This document shows, piece by piece, positions 8,379 to 18,150 of a stretch of DNA of 61,623 nt. The notes under the pieces are model-generated. The model worked only from the letters and a program-made list of their open reading frames with translations. It had not been told where the DNA came from and ran no database searches. The DNA lies in the NCBI RefSeq assembly GCF_024159025.1, contig NZ_JAMYXC010000197.1:1-61623 (forward strand). The letters run 5' to 3'. The first letter of the stretch is position 1, and the number at the start of each line of letters is the position of its first letter. This DNA is from Limimaricola litoreus. Lineage in GTDB: Bacteria > Pseudomonadota > Alphaproteobacteria > Rhodobacterales > Rhodobacteraceae. The position numbers and the translations under genes are program-made.

Positions 8379-11300
8379 TTAGCTGCTGATGGACCGCCAT
8401 TCGGGGATGACGGTAAACCATTGATCCAGGTAGATCCTGCCATGCTGATCCTCGTCGCTATCGGTCTTGCGCCAGGAAACGAGGGCAAAAACCTCGGCGT
8501 AGAACTTCTCTCCAACCACACCCGGCGAGAAGCCTCGTTGCATCTTGCCGATCCGATGCAGCCCATTCTCGATAGGCGCAAAGACATGCCAAGGGTTTCT
8601 ATCCCGCTGGCTCTGCGTTCTCTTGATCCAGATGCGATCGCCAGGCTTCAGCCCCGTGATAACGGCCTTAGTTTTTTGCCGATCCCTCTCGTCGGAATAG
8701 CATCCCGGCCCATCCCAGGCTGGGAAAGACAGAAAGACTTCCCGGACAGAGCAGGGGATCAGTGGTGCCTTGGCTCGAGCTTCCAGTGAAGGATGGTGCG
8801 GCTCGAGTTCGAGCGGCGCGAGATGCTCCGACCTCTCCGTCGAGATCAACCGCCTTGTCGGCGCCATGAAGCCCCCTGTTGTCAGGCTCAGGCTGTATCG
8901 GGCCCGGGTGGCGGCGACATAGAAAAGGCGTCGATCTGCGCCGGTGATCGACAGGCCGTGAAGCCAGTCGCAATCGCAGACGACGACATTGTCGAATTCG
9001 AGGCCCTTGGAGCTGTGCGCGGTGAGCACCATCACGCCGTTCTGCTCGGGCCGCCAGCCATGCGCCCATTCTATGAACTCCTCGAGCGCCAGGCGCGGCG
9101 AGACCTCCACCGGCTGATCTTCGGCGGCCTCGCTTCTCTCGGGGTCTTCTTCGGCCGCATCCAACTGGTCACGCAGGTAGTCCCTCAGCCATTGTGCCAC
9201 AGCACGCGCCCAGAGGCTTCCGTAATGCCCCTCCAGCCACCCGGCGACCCGCTCGATGTCCTCCGGCAGCAGCACTCGGCCGACGCGCTCCTTCTTCTCC
9301 AGCCACTCCCTGACCCGGACAGCTTCTTTCACGCGCGCCATGGGCACGAGCCCCTGGAGGTCGCGTGAGACCTCGATCCCGGCGCCCACCAGCGCGCGCT
9401 CGACCACCGGGATGTGCGAGCGTCGGCGCACCAGCACGGCGGTAGATGCCCAGCGCCATTTCTCCTTGCCTACCGTTGCGCGCAGACGGAGCAGCTCGGC
9501 CGTCGCGAGGGCCGCGTGGCTTTCGATGGTTCGATCGGCATTCTTGAGGATCGTTACTCGACCAAGGTCGGGATCGCGCGGTCGGTGATAGCGGCCTTGC
9601 AGTGGATCATGGACCCGGTCTGGATCGATTTCGATTTCCCGGGTCTTCAGGCGATCGGAGCAATGGGAGATGATCTCAGCGGCACAGCGCAAGATGGCTC
9701 CGCTCGAGCGGTAGTTCCATGTCAGCTCGGGCATCTTCTTGGGCGTGTTGAACAGCCGATCGAAGGCGCGGATATGCTGCCCGCTGGCGCCGCCGAAGTC
9801 ATAGATGTTCTGGTCATCGTCTCCGACTGCAATGAAGCGGACATCGACAAGATCGGCCGCACTGCGTGCTTCACTCGCGGCCTTCTTCTGGCTCTGCTGC
9901 GAGATCTCCTTGATTAACGCGAAGGAGTCCTCGGTCACGTCTTGGAACTCGTCGACGAAGACCCACCGGAAGCGCCGCAGGATGAGGTCCGAGAGATTGC
10001 CGCCGTCATCGCGTTGCTGGGTCAGCCGCGCGCTGGCGTGCGACAGAATGCGATCGAAGGCGCTGGCCTTGCGCCCGCTGTCGGCCTCGGTGTCGGTAAG
10101 CCCGACTTCCTCGCCCACCGCCTCATCCGAGAGCTCGGCGAAGGACTGGCCGAGCACCTGCAAGGCAAAGGAGTGATAGGTGTAGACCGAGACGACCGCG
10201 CCGCGTCGGCCAAGTGCAGATTTCGCACGCAGGCGCGAGCGGATTTCTTCCGCGGCACGCCGGTTGTAGCACAAAGCCAGGATCTGGTCTGGCGGCACGC
10301 GCTCGACGCCGACGAGCCAGACGATGCGCTCCACCAGCACCCGTGTCTTGCCGGCGCCCGGGCCGGCCAAGACCAGCAGATCTTTCAGGCTTGTGTCGTC
10401 ATGCACGATCTTCGACTGCTCGGGGTCGAGCCTGCTGCGCAGCTCGATCTGCCGCTGGACCGGGGCAGGGCGGTTTTCACGAACCACCTTCAACTCTTCG
10501 CCCTCGAAGAATGTTGCGAGGCTCTCCTTGGACGGCGTCGCGAAGTAGGACTTGAGAAGCTCAGGCGCCTCATCCGGCACATCGAGCACCCGCCGGGCAA
10601 AACCGTCCATGAGGTGCAGCTGGCGGATCTCCTCCTCCTGGAAGGCCTCAACCCCGGTGCGGAACATCTCCTGAGTGTAGGAGCGGACGGTCAGGTTGGT
10701 ATCGCGCCGTGCGATCTCGACGCGGACGGCCTCACTCTTGGTGTAGAGCCCGGCCGAGATGTCGAGCGCCTTGATCCGTGTCAGCAGGCGCAGATGACGC
10801 CGCACGAGACGCTCTGATGCGCCCGCTGCGAGTCTGGAGCCGTCCGGAGCGCGCCAGGTCCCTTCGACATCCATGTCGAAACTTTCGACCTCTTCAGCGA
10901 GGTGATCCGTTTCGATACGCAGGTGGCGCTCGTCGTCCGCAAGCTTTTCGAGCACCCCAAGCACGCGGGATGTCTGCGCACGGTGTTGTTCGAGCCGGGC
11001 CCGGAGGTCGTCCGGCTCGAGCTCGGGCGCGTAGATCGTGAGCTGCTTCGTCAGATTGGCTGGTGCCACCTTGAGGTTGATGAGTTTGAGCCAGCGCAGC
11101 TCCTCGAGAAGCTGAAGAGCCTCCTTGGCAGTAAGGCGCACGCCTTCTTCAAGCTCGTTCTGAACTTTCTGAAGAAGCGCCGCGAGCGTGATTTGGAATG
11201 GCCGCGGCGCGGGCTTGTCGGGTTGCTCGCCTTCCTCGACCTCCTGGGTGTCGTCGAAGGTGTCCTCCTCCGCCGTGGCCCGGGCCTCGAACAGGGCGAT

Positions 11301-13910
11301 GATGACTTCGACCACTGCGTTGCTCTTCTCCGCCCAGGTCGAGACGAGGCGCGGCGCAATCCGCGCACCGCCGAGCTTGATGTCGATGGTCGTATCGGCA
11401 TGCAGAAGATCGCGATGCTTTCGCAGGGCGGTTACGGCTTTGCGCACGATCTTCAGTCGGCCGGTCTTTCGTAGGCCACATATATCCGCAAGCTCTTCGA
11501 GATCGTCGGGGAGCTGGGGCTCGTCGCCTCTGGCGGCCTGCGAGAAGAGATACTGGACGATCCGGGTCTGGATACGGGTGAGACCCTTGGGATCGCGCTG
11601 GAGCGCGTCGAGAACCTGCCTTTTGACCCGGAGACGGGAAAATCCGGATTGCACCCCCACCTTGCGAATGAGGCCATGGGCCTCGAGTTCATCGACGATG
11701 CGGTCGACCCGTGATCTCTGTAACTCCTCGGCGCGCTCGTAGGTCGAGTCCTTCAGAAACCCCAACACATCTTCAGCGACCACTTGGTAGGGCAGTGAGA
11801 TCGGAGGGAAGCGGTTGGTCTTGCGCTGCACGCGGCGCTGGATGTCGAGCACATAGGCCAGGACAGCATCGATGTCCTCCTTGTGGAGATGCCCCTGGGC
11901 GCAAAGACCAATGCGGCGGTCATGCTCATCCGGGTCGTGCAGGAGAATGCAGGTGGCTGGCTTTTTGTCGCGCCCTGCGCGCCCTGCTTCCTGGGCATAG
12001 GCTTCGAGAGAGGCAGAGGGTCCGGTATGGAGCACCAGACGCACCCGCGGGCAGTCGACCCCCATGCCAAAGGCGATGGTCGAGACAATGACCCGTAAGC
12101 GTCCCTCAGCGAAGTCGCGCTCGACGCGCGCCTTGTCCTCCGGGGTGCGATCGGCGTGGTAGAACTCCACGCTGTGGCCGAGAGCGTCGAGGCTGGACGC
12201 GATCTGCTGAGTGTCTTTGCGGCTGTAGGCATAGATGATTGCCTGGCCGCCTTCGGGTAAAAGCTCCGGGTCGCGGAGCATGTCGCTCAGCTGCTCATGC
12301 GTCTCGCCATCACGGGGCAGCACGCGGTAGGTGAGGTTCGGGCGCTCGGCCCCGCCGTCGATCACCGCGAGCGACCGGTCCATGCCGGTCTTGAGGGCTT
12401 TCTGTATGTCTTTCTGGGTCTCTGACCGAGCGGTGGCGGTCAGGCACAGAATGGCGGCCTTCTCGCTACCGCGCGCGCCGCACTCGGCGATCCACTTGGG
12501 CGCACGCCGATAGTCGCCGCGAAAGCCATTGCCCCATGCTGAAATGCAATGTGCCTCGTCGAAGACCCACATGCCGATGCGCCGGCTCTCGAGCACAGAG
12601 CGTGTCGATTTGGAGCCAAGGCTTTCCGGTGCGAGGTAGAGCAGGGCGATCCGCCCCTCGCGGATATCCGAGAGGATTTCGTTGCGGGTTACGACATCGA
12701 GATCGCTATGCAGCCGTGCGACGCCGGGCAGACCTTCCTCTTCTGCCTTGGCGGCTTGGTCCTCCATCAGCGCCTTGAGGGGTGAGACCACCACGGTGAG
12801 ATCGCCGGTGCGCTCGTGGTGCTCGAGGGCGGGCACCTGGAAGCAGCGTGACTTGCCGGTGCCGGTGGGAAGAATACCCAGAGCCGAGCGCCGGACCAGG
12901 GCTGCGTCCATCACGCGCTGCTGGTAGGCGATGCCCTTCTTGTCGAAGGGCGGCTGAAAGCGCGGAGTCTCGCCTTCGGCAGGCGGAAACCACCGGTTCA
13001 TGCTGTGAAGCGATGTCTCGTAGTCCCGGCAGCGGCGGCAGCCCGATTGGCTGCATCGCCGCCTGCCCAGCTCATCCAGGGCCTCCTGGAAGCCGAGCCC
13101 TCCCTTCAAAAGCCACTCGGCCGGTGCCGGCCGCTGGTCGCGGTGCCGAACCCAGCTCAGGACCCAAGCCAACGGCCAACCGTTCTTCGAGTCGAAGGCA
13201 TGGAGGAGCTGGCCGTGCAGCCCGCGCATGCAGACCTCGCCCTGGAACATCCGGTGGATCGTGTCGATGATCGGCTTGGCTTCCTCCAGATCATTACCTG
13301 AAGGGGTAGAGACGCGCCCTAAGGCGGCATCGAAGAAGGCCGCGTAGCCTTTGTGGTTTGCGCCGAGACCGCACAGCCAGCGCAGGACCTCTACCCATTC
13401 GCGCTCCATCGTCTCGAAAGCCAAGGCCTCGGAGCGGAGGAGGGCAATGGTTTCGAGCGTGTCCTGAACGGGATCTGCCAAGCCTGTTTGGGCCAGATAG
13501 GGCTTGTTCAGCGCATGCGACTTGAGGCTGGGGAAGGCGAGGGGGCTAAGCCAGATCGTATCGACGAGCTGAAGGTCGTCGAATGACCTGCCTGTCAGAG
13601 CTTCAAGCTCAGGGAGATCATGGATGGCTGCATTGTGCCCGATCGCGAAGCGATGACGGCGCAGTTCGGCCTCAATTTTTGTGGCTGAGAGCCCGCGCTT
13701 GCTCGCTGCATCCTCTGCCGCTGCGGTGGCAGGAAATGCGGCGGCATCACGAAGGCGCGCGAGGCCCCTGGCGTCATCGATGATTTCGAGGTCAAACCCG
13801 ACCGCGGCGGAAAGCAGATCGTCAACGGTTCGAATTGGCGGCGCCAAAGTGCTGGCGCTGCCCAAGCCATTGGCATCTCGAAATCCTTCACCGAAAAAAC
13901 GCTTGAGCAA
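8379..13910 (-). CDS. RecQ-UvrD fusion: two helicases in one polypeptide
   Basis: An 1843-aa protein. Residues about 30-190 look like a worn DEDD-type exonuclease (IGHNAAIHDLPEL, LVDTIWLSP). A complete RecQ-type SF2 helicase follows: Walker A LPTGTGKS with Lys353, the DEAH box VFDEAHCISAWG near 455, and QEAGRAGRDKKP. A middle region of about 400 residues links to a UvrD/Rep-type SF1 helicase: Walker A AGPGAGKT with Lys1188, VDEFQDV near 1317, GDDDQNIYDFGGA, and TAHSSKGLEFDNVVV. All key motifs are intact in both halves. The start is a TTG at 13910, chosen for a strong GGAGG six bases upstream; no ATG lies near. It is transcribed alone. Likely a DNA repair or anti-invader helicase; the role is inference. 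Confidence 0.9.
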   Translation of the reverse strand: MLKRFFGEGFRDANGLGSASTLAPPIRTVDDLLSAAVGFDLEIIDDARGLARLRDAAAFPATAAAEDAASKRGLSATKIEAELRRHRFAIGHNAAIHDLPELEALTGRSFDDLQLVDTIWLSPLAFPSLKSHALNKPYLAQTGLADPVQDTLETIALLRSEALAFETMEREWVEVLRWLCGLGANHKGYAAFFDAALGRVSTPSGNDLEEAKPIIDTIHRMFQGEVCMRGLHGQLLHAFDSKNGWPLAWVLSWVRHRDQRPAPAEWLLKGGLGFQEALDELGRRRCSQSGCRRCRDYETSLHSMNRWFPPAEGETPRFQPPFDKKGIAYQQRVMDAALVRRSALGILPTGTGKSRCFQVPALEHHERTGDLTVVVSPLKALMEDQAAKAEEEGLPGVARLHSDLDVVTRNEILSDIREGRIALLYLAPESLGSKSTRSVLESRRIGMWVFDEAHCISAWGNGFRGDYRRAPKWIAECGARGSEKAAILCLTATARSETQKDIQKALKTGMDRSLAVIDGGAERPNLTYRVLPRDGETHEQLSDMLRDPELLPEGGQAIIYAYSRKDTQQIASSLDALGHSVEFYHADRTPEDKARVERDFAEGRLRVIVSTIAFGMGVDCPRVRLVLHTGPSASLEAYAQEAGRAGRDKKPATCILLHDPDEHDRRIGLCAQGHLHKEDIDAVLAYVLDIQRRVQRKTNRFPPISLPYQVVAEDVLGFLKDSTYERAEELQRSRVDRIVDELEAHGLIRKVGVQSGFSRLRVKRQVLDALQRDPKGLTRIQTRIVQYLFSQAARGDEPQLPDDLEELADICGLRKTGRLKIVRKAVTALRKHRDLLHADTTIDIKLGGARIAPRLVSTWAEKSNAVVEVIIALFEARATAEEDTFDDTQEVEEGEQPDKPAPRPFQITLAALLQKVQNELEEGVRLTAKEALQLLEELRWLKLINLKVAPANLTKQLTIYAPELEPDDLRARLEQHRAQTSRVLGVLEKLADDERHLRIETDHLAEEVESFDMDVEGTWRAPDGSRLAAGASERLVRRHLRLLTRIKALDISAGLYTKSEAVRVEIARRDTNLTVRSYTQEMFRTGVEAFQEEEIRQLHLMDGFARRVLDVPDEAPELLKSYFATPSKESLATFFEGEELKVVRENRPAPVQRQIELRSRLDPEQSKIVHDDTSLKDLLVLAGPGAGKTRVLVERIVWLVGVERVPPDQILALCYNRRAAEEIRSRLRAKSALGRRGAVVSVYTYHSFALQVLGQSFAELSDEAVGEEVGLTDTEADSGRKASAFDRILSHASARLTQQRDDGGNLSDLILRRFRWVFVDEFQDVTEDSFALIKEISQQSQKKAASEARSAADLVDVRFIAVGDDDQNIYDFGGASGQHIRAFDRLFNTPKKMPELTWNYRSSGAILRCAAEIISHCSDRLKTREIEIDPDRVHDPLQGRYHRPRDPDLGRVTILKNADRTIESHAALATAELLRLRATVGKEKWRWASTAVLVRRRSHIPVVERALVGAGIEVSRDLQGLVPMARVKEAVRVREWLEKKERVGRVLLPEDIERVAGWLEGHYGSLWARAVAQWLRDYLRDQLDAAEEDPERSEAAEDQPVEVSPRLALEEFIEWAHGWRPEQNGVMVLTAHSSKGLEFDNVVVCDCDWLHGLSITGADRRLFYVAATRARYSLSLTTGGFMAPTRRLISTERSEHLAPLELEPHHPSLEARAKAPLIPCSVREVFLSFPAWDGPGCYSDERDRQKTKAVITGLKPGDRIWIKRTQSQRDRNPWHVFAPIENGLHRIGKMQRGFSPGVVGEKFYAEVFALVSWRKTDSDEDQHGRIYLDQWFTVIPEWRSISS

Positions 13911-14162
13911 ATGAGACCTCCGCCCGGGAGCAGACAGAAATACCGAGCCGGGTTCAATTGAAAAATAGTGAAAAAATGCGGATCGGCGCCCTATGCGATG
14001 CGATGTTCCCCCTTTGCCCCAACTGACAATGAATGCGGCGCGATATTCTTAGAAGAGTATCGCCAAATACGGCAAGGCAAGCAGGACTTCGGGTGGTCAC
14101 CGCCCGGACCTAAGTCCCAACGGACCAAGAAGAACCGCCGGTCATATAGGAGCTATTTTTAC

Positions 14163-14504
14163 ATGAAGCATTGGCGTTTCTCTAAGGGGTGCGACACACG
14201 AGGTGCGAGCCTCGTTGAATACTGCCTGCTGGCAGGCTTGGTTGCGATCGTGTCTATCGCCAGCGTCACGCAGATGGGGGAAAGGTCTCGACGACCTTCG
14301 AAAGCTCGACGGTCGCGCTTGCTGCGGCAGAGGCTGATGCCGGAGAAGGAAGCGCCTCTACTGGTGAGGCTCCAGGTGGAGGCTCTGAGCCTTCTGGCGA
14401 TACGGGTGGGAACCCGTCAGGCGGCGATGAGGCGGGCGGGAGCGATCCGGCGCCGACCGAGCCCGAGGGGACGATCTATAATACCGAATGGGTCAAGGAA
14501 GTCG
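14163..14504 (+). pseudogene. Frameshifted Flp/type IVb pilin-like gene
   Basis: Starts MKHWRFSKGCDTRGASLVEY and continues as a single hydrophobic helix (CLLAGLVAIVSIASV), the layout of Flp pilins: a Gly-Ala-Ser-Leu-Val-Glu-Tyr processing region, then a transmembrane helix. After TQMG a run of five G at about 14276-14280 lacks one base; restoring it gives a natural Gly/Ser/Pro/Glu-rich tail (STTFESSTVALAAAEADAGE...) to about 14500, while the present frame turns arginine-rich. The tail is then cut by an IS5-type fragment. A GGAG site lies about 10 bases before the ATG. Confidence 0.6.
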
Positions 14505-14667
14505 TCCAGAACAACCGGTGGACGGGCCACCCACCCTTGCCGGTCCTCCCGGCGTGCCAGACCATCTCGGGGTCGAACCAGGCCAGCAGCGAGTCGCGCA
14601 TGCGCAGCGCCGCGTTGTAGTCGGACCAGTTCGTCGTGCGATAGCGGGTCGGGGAAGGCTTCGGCAT
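14505..14667 (-). mobile_element. IS5-family transposase N-terminal fragment
   Basis: From the ATG at 14667 the protein reads MPKPSPTRYRTTNWSDYNAA, then LR.R.SLLAWFDPEM, the well-known opening of a common IS5-family transposase. Similarity ends after about 50 residues and the catalytic DDE part is absent. Left as a scar beside the broken pilin gene. Confidence 0.75.
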
Positions 14668-14879
14668 GCCCTCGATCTAATCCTCAGGACCCTCAACAAG
14701 ATGTGCAACATGGTCGGTCAGCGTGCGACCCGAAGCGGACCTTGAGCGTTGGGGTTGGATGCTGCGTTTGCAGCGCCCATTGCTGCCGTTCGCTGCACCG
14801 GCTTGATTTCAGGCGCGCCCGTGGCCTAACGCTCGAACGATTCCGCGCGTCAACTAAGTAAGAGCCGCACAATTTTTGG

Positions 14880-15701
14880 TCATAAGCTTTTCATTACAGG
14901 CAATTCCAAATAGCGCTGAAGCGCTCGGATATCTGCGAGATCTGGCATCTTGTGAATCATTCGGTGGCAATTGGCGCACAAGACCGCCAGATCAGATACA
15001 TCTAAGTGGCGCATCTCGAAGTTCTCGGCGTATGGCACTTTATGATGAACTTCAAAAACCGCCGAACGAACGCTATCTTGATGCGATATTTGGCAACATT
15101 CGCACTTGGCGCCGTATTGATTGAGGGCGAGTTTTCGAGCCTTCGAGCCTCGCTCGACCGCTTTAGCCCATTTTCGACGTTTCTTCTCGCTTTCGATAAC
15201 ATCTTCGAAACCTCGTAGCCATTTTTCGAACCAAGCAACCCAGTTACTACTCTCATCCCCGTATAACACCGGAAACTGACCCTTGGGTCTGGGTTGTATC
15301 TCATCAACCCTTTTCTCAACGGGGACCAAAAATGCGTCTCTCGGATCGACCCTGATCCTGCAATAGATGTCCGAATTTCCGGCTTTGAGCTTATCTGGAT
15401 GTCTGACGGGTATGGAGAAAACAGTCGCGTTTCTATAGTAACCGCACACAAATCCGCTACTGATAAAAATCACAGTCACATTTGAGATTTCTTCATCGCC
15501 TTTAGAGCCACCCAATCGACTCAGGTCACCGCCACCCTCCTTAGGAAGGTAACCGTAAATGAAGCCATCCGAAGCAACCGAAAAATTATGCATTTCATGC
15601 GGGACTTCACCACTTTTCCCATACCCCATGACCGGTTCCGCAGACAGGGCTTCCCCTTCAAATCGGCCGAAACTCTCAACGCGGGCTAACAAATAACTCA
15701 T
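14880..15701 (-). CDS. HNH endonuclease
   Basis: A 273-aa protein. The C-terminal third is a textbook HNH fold: CECCQISH, then FEVHHKVPY, DLAVLCANCHRMIHK, giving two Cys pairs and the catalytic/metal His residues. The N-terminal 180 residues are a separate domain of no family I recognise, beta-rich at first and basic at the end (RKWAKAVERGSKARKL). The start is firm: AGGAGG lies 5 bases upstream of the ATG. Codon use is more AT-rich than in the host. It sits next to a KAP NTPase on the same strand with a 226-base gap. A nuclease effector in a defence setting is plausible but inferred. Confidence 0.82.
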   Translation of the reverse strand: MSYLLARVESFGRFEGEALSAEPVMGYGKSGEVPHEMHNFSVASDGFIYGYLPKEGGGDLSRLGGSKGDEEISNVTVIFISSGFVCGYYRNATVFSIPVRHPDKLKAGNSDIYCRIRVDPRDAFLVPVEKRVDEIQPRPKGQFPVLYGDESSNWVAWFEKWLRGFEDVIESEKKRRKWAKAVERGSKARKLALNQYGAKCECCQISHQDSVRSAVFEVHHKVPYAENFEMRHLDVSDLAVLCANCHRMIHKMPDLADIRALQRYLELPVMKSL

Positions 15702-15927
15702 CTTTCCTCCTGTTTCTTCCCCTTGGCAATATATGAAGCAACTTCACGTGGCGCTGTTTCAAGCCTTTTAGTTCGACCCATAGCTGTTGCTCATGAAGCT
15801 CTCGTTCAATGGCCGCTTTCAGCTGCAAAACTAATATGCCAGATAACATAACAATGTAAAAAATCAAAAGCCCGTAGCGCCTGCAAAAGTGGAAGTCGGT
15901 GCAGGCAAGGCAACGCCGTATTAAAAG

Positions 15928-17283
15928 CTAAACTCTGAATAATTCGATCCAGTCTTTTTGAATTCTCTTCGCTATAGATTTTCGATCCCGCACTCCAAAA
16001 CGATCAAATCGACCAGCCATCTGTTCAGACCAGTCAGGCAAGTCTTCAACATCTTTCAACGCTTCGATTCCGCAACAAAAAACTATTGTAGCAAGCCAAA
16101 CAGTAACCTCATGATCGTATTCAGAATTGTAGTCACCCTCGATACGCTCTACCGTTTTTTCTCTTGGTGCAGAGAGATACGTTCGAAGCTCCGACGTCTG
16201 AGTATCACCAGAAACCAACTTCATATGGAGCCCAGGGTCGACGACGGAGGTGACAAGAAGCGCGCAGAGTATATCAATATATCCGTCCATATAATTTTTC
16301 TCATGAACGGCATTGGGCAATAAAGCGACCTTGGAGAGGACCTTTCCAACATCCCTAAGGGATACATCCCGACTTTTGGCCACGCATTTTAAGATACTTA
16401 CACAACGGTCTGAAACGCGCTGTGGAAGCTTCATATCGGATATAAGATTTGACGCGTATTTGGCTACAACATCAACTTCACCGCGCTCACCGACCATGCG
16501 AGGAAGCGAAAACGAGACGTTTATGAATTTCCGGAGATACCTTTCGGCATCAATCTCAGCGCCATATCTTGCTTTTACGCTGTTCTCTAATGCTTTTCCG
16601 TTAATACTGAGTATGAAATGGACTTTTGGGACTGAAAAAAAGTGCTTGATGACTTCCAGCACAGTCAGTGCATAGTCTGGTCGGCACCGGTCTAATTCGT
16701 CAACGACAATGACGATCGGTGCTTCCGATTTTCGGGTTAAATCTGACAGCAGGCTTCGAAAATCGCCCATTGCTTCTTTTCGATCTTTTTCAATATCCCA
16801 AAGGACTTGTGCCGCATCTTTGGCTTCGCCACTGGCCGCATCCGCGATCACATCTCCTATTTCATCTAAATATTGTTTGGCACCAAACGTGGCCACCGAA
16901 AGAGCGATCCCCAATGCTGGTTTTGCAAGTTTTGCAGTGGCTGATTTCCATTTTTTTACTGTCGCAGCTTGCGCATCTGGTAAGCGGTCACTTACCGCAG
17001 TAATGATGGAAACGAGGGGGTCGGTTAGATAATCGTTTTCAAATGCATCGAAATATACAGTTGTGGCTCTGCCGTTGTTTTCTGCAATGTGAGCTGCAAC
17101 CCACCTCTTGAGAAAAAAGGTCTTCCCAGATCCCCACTTATCGTCGAGTGCCAAGACAATCGGGTCTTCTATCCTCTCAACAAGTTCGGAAAGCTGCTTT
17201 GAAGTGGCCCTTCGCTCGAGGACATCATCGTCGAATCCTGTTTCATACAAAACAACGTCATTATCCTGGGGAAATAGTTTCAT
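15928..17283 (-). CDS. KAP-family P-loop NTPase
   Basis: A 451-aa protein with Walker A DDKWGSGKTFFLKRW near residue 50 and Walker B PIVIVVDELDRCRPDY near 190, the combination typical of KAP NTPases. A weakly hydrophobic stretch (ALGIALSVATFGA, about 120-135) lies between them, where many KAP proteins carry membrane insertions. The C-terminal half is helical and unrecognised. KAP proteins occur in several phage-defence loci. Neighbours are an HNH nuclease and a DUF1643 protein on the same strand. Base composition is clearly AT-richer than in the backbone. Confidence 0.85.
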   Translation of the reverse strand: MKLFPQDNDVVLYETGFDDDVLERRATSKQLSELVERIEDPIVLALDDKWGSGKTFFLKRWVAAHIAENNGRATTVYFDAFENDYLTDPLVSIITAVSDRLPDAQAATVKKWKSATAKLAKPALGIALSVATFGAKQYLDEIGDVIADAASGEAKDAAQVLWDIEKDRKEAMGDFRSLLSDLTRKSEAPIVIVVDELDRCRPDYALTVLEVIKHFFSVPKVHFILSINGKALENSVKARYGAEIDAERYLRKFINVSFSLPRMVGERGEVDVVAKYASNLISDMKLPQRVSDRCVSILKCVAKSRDVSLRDVGKVLSKVALLPNAVHEKNYMDGYIDILCALLVTSVVDPGLHMKLVSGDTQTSELRTYLSAPREKTVERIEGDYNSEYDHEVTVWLATIVFCCGIEALKDVEDLPDWSEQMAGRFDRFGVRDRKSIAKRIQKDWIELFRV

Positions 17284-17403
17284 TCGCAGTCTTCTCTAAG
17301 CATCTGTTTCTTCGAGCAATACCGGAGAAAATGAACTGCGTCGACCCGTGTGCGGCTATCTGCAACGGCAATCTCCTGAGCATAGCTGACTTTGGTGCGG
17401 ATC

Positions 17404-17428
17404 GCAGCGAAAGACGGCTTTCCGCCCT
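17404..17428 (+). repeat. Intergenic repeat copy A
   Basis: A 25-base segment (starting GCAGCGAAAGACGGC) that matches 21 of 25 bases of a segment at 20583-20607, same orientation, both in non-coding gaps. It lies in the ~300-base gap between the KAP and DUF1643 genes, which otherwise shows no supported gene. Confidence 0.45.
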
Positions 17429-17580
17429 GTAGGCCAGGCGTAACGATCGGCCCTCTCCGGACATTCGCCAAGCGCATCATCGCTGCGTCGCAGTTCCTGC
17501 GAACCTGTCCCTGGTGGACACGCGCCGCGACGTCTCTTATTCCGAGGTCCGCAGCGCAGACATAGCGGACACCGCCAATG

Positions 17581-18150
17581 TCACGCTTCGAGTATAGCCA
17601 ATCGCTGTAGATGGACGTCTGCGGGCACGGGTAGGACGTGTCTTGGGAAACCTTTACCTGTCTGCCCCAGGCAAAACATCGGAACCCCGTTCTGCGCAAC
17701 CGCACGCAGAACGTCGTCAATGGCAGGCTGATACCGTTTCAGCATATTGCCGTGAGCAATGACCACGCATTCAGCATCGTCCGCCATCTCCGTTATCGCT
17801 TCGAGATTACGCGGGGTTCTCGCGGCCCCCAGGTTGCCGGGGATGTCTCGTGGACGAGTGGCGCGGTAGTCGAGTATGTTGCCCTTGAGGTAACGCGTGT
17901 ATCCCCATTGCCGCGAAAACAAGAACTCTCGGTGGCAGGAAGGGTCATTGAAGTCAATGTTCGCCGTGGAAGGGTTCATGCCGATCCATAGGATCGTCCG
18001 GCTCTCCTGGCCTTCGGCGGTCCAATCCCGCATCAACTTCTGCCTAAACCTTTGATCCTCTGAAAACTCCGCGTCACTCACCACCCCGTCGGGAAGGCGG
18101 ATCATTCGTCGCCCGCCGGGATCGTGCTGGTTTAGAGCTGGTCGCAGCAT
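17581..18150 (-). CDS. DUF1643-containing protein
   Basis: A 189-aa protein. The central part reads ILWIGMNPSTANIDFNDPSC, then FSRQWGYTRYLKGNILDYRATRPRDI, matching the conserved core of DUF1643 (Asn-Pro-Ser-x-Ala, an Asp-Asp/Asn-Pro pair, a Trp-Gly, Asn and Ala-Thr stretch). It continues to a Rossmann-like end (CVVIAHGNML, VPMFCLGQTGKGFPRH). The family is frequent in mobile elements and its function is not settled. The ATG at 18150 is the first in the frame; 16 residues further in (MIRLPDGVV) is a possible alternative start. Confidence 0.82.
   Translation of the reverse strand: MLRPALNQHDPGGRRMIRLPDGVVSDAEFSEDQRFRQKLMRDWTAEGQESRTILWIGMNPSTANIDFNDPSCHREFLFSRQWGYTRYLKGNILDYRATRPRDIPGNLGAARTPRNLEAITEMADDAECVVIAHGNMLKRYQPAIDDVLRAVAQNGVPMFCLGQTGKGFPRHVLPVPADVHLQRLAILEA

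Noticed and set aside
15676-15867. 63-codon frame with a hydrophobic N-terminus before the HNH gene
   Set aside because: Begins at TTG without a ribosome site and overlaps the HNH start; the region reads better as a promoter/leader.
17280-17720. Open frame downstream of and overlapping DUF1643
   Set aside because: Overlaps a well-supported gene and contains the diverged intergenic repeat; no protein-like features.
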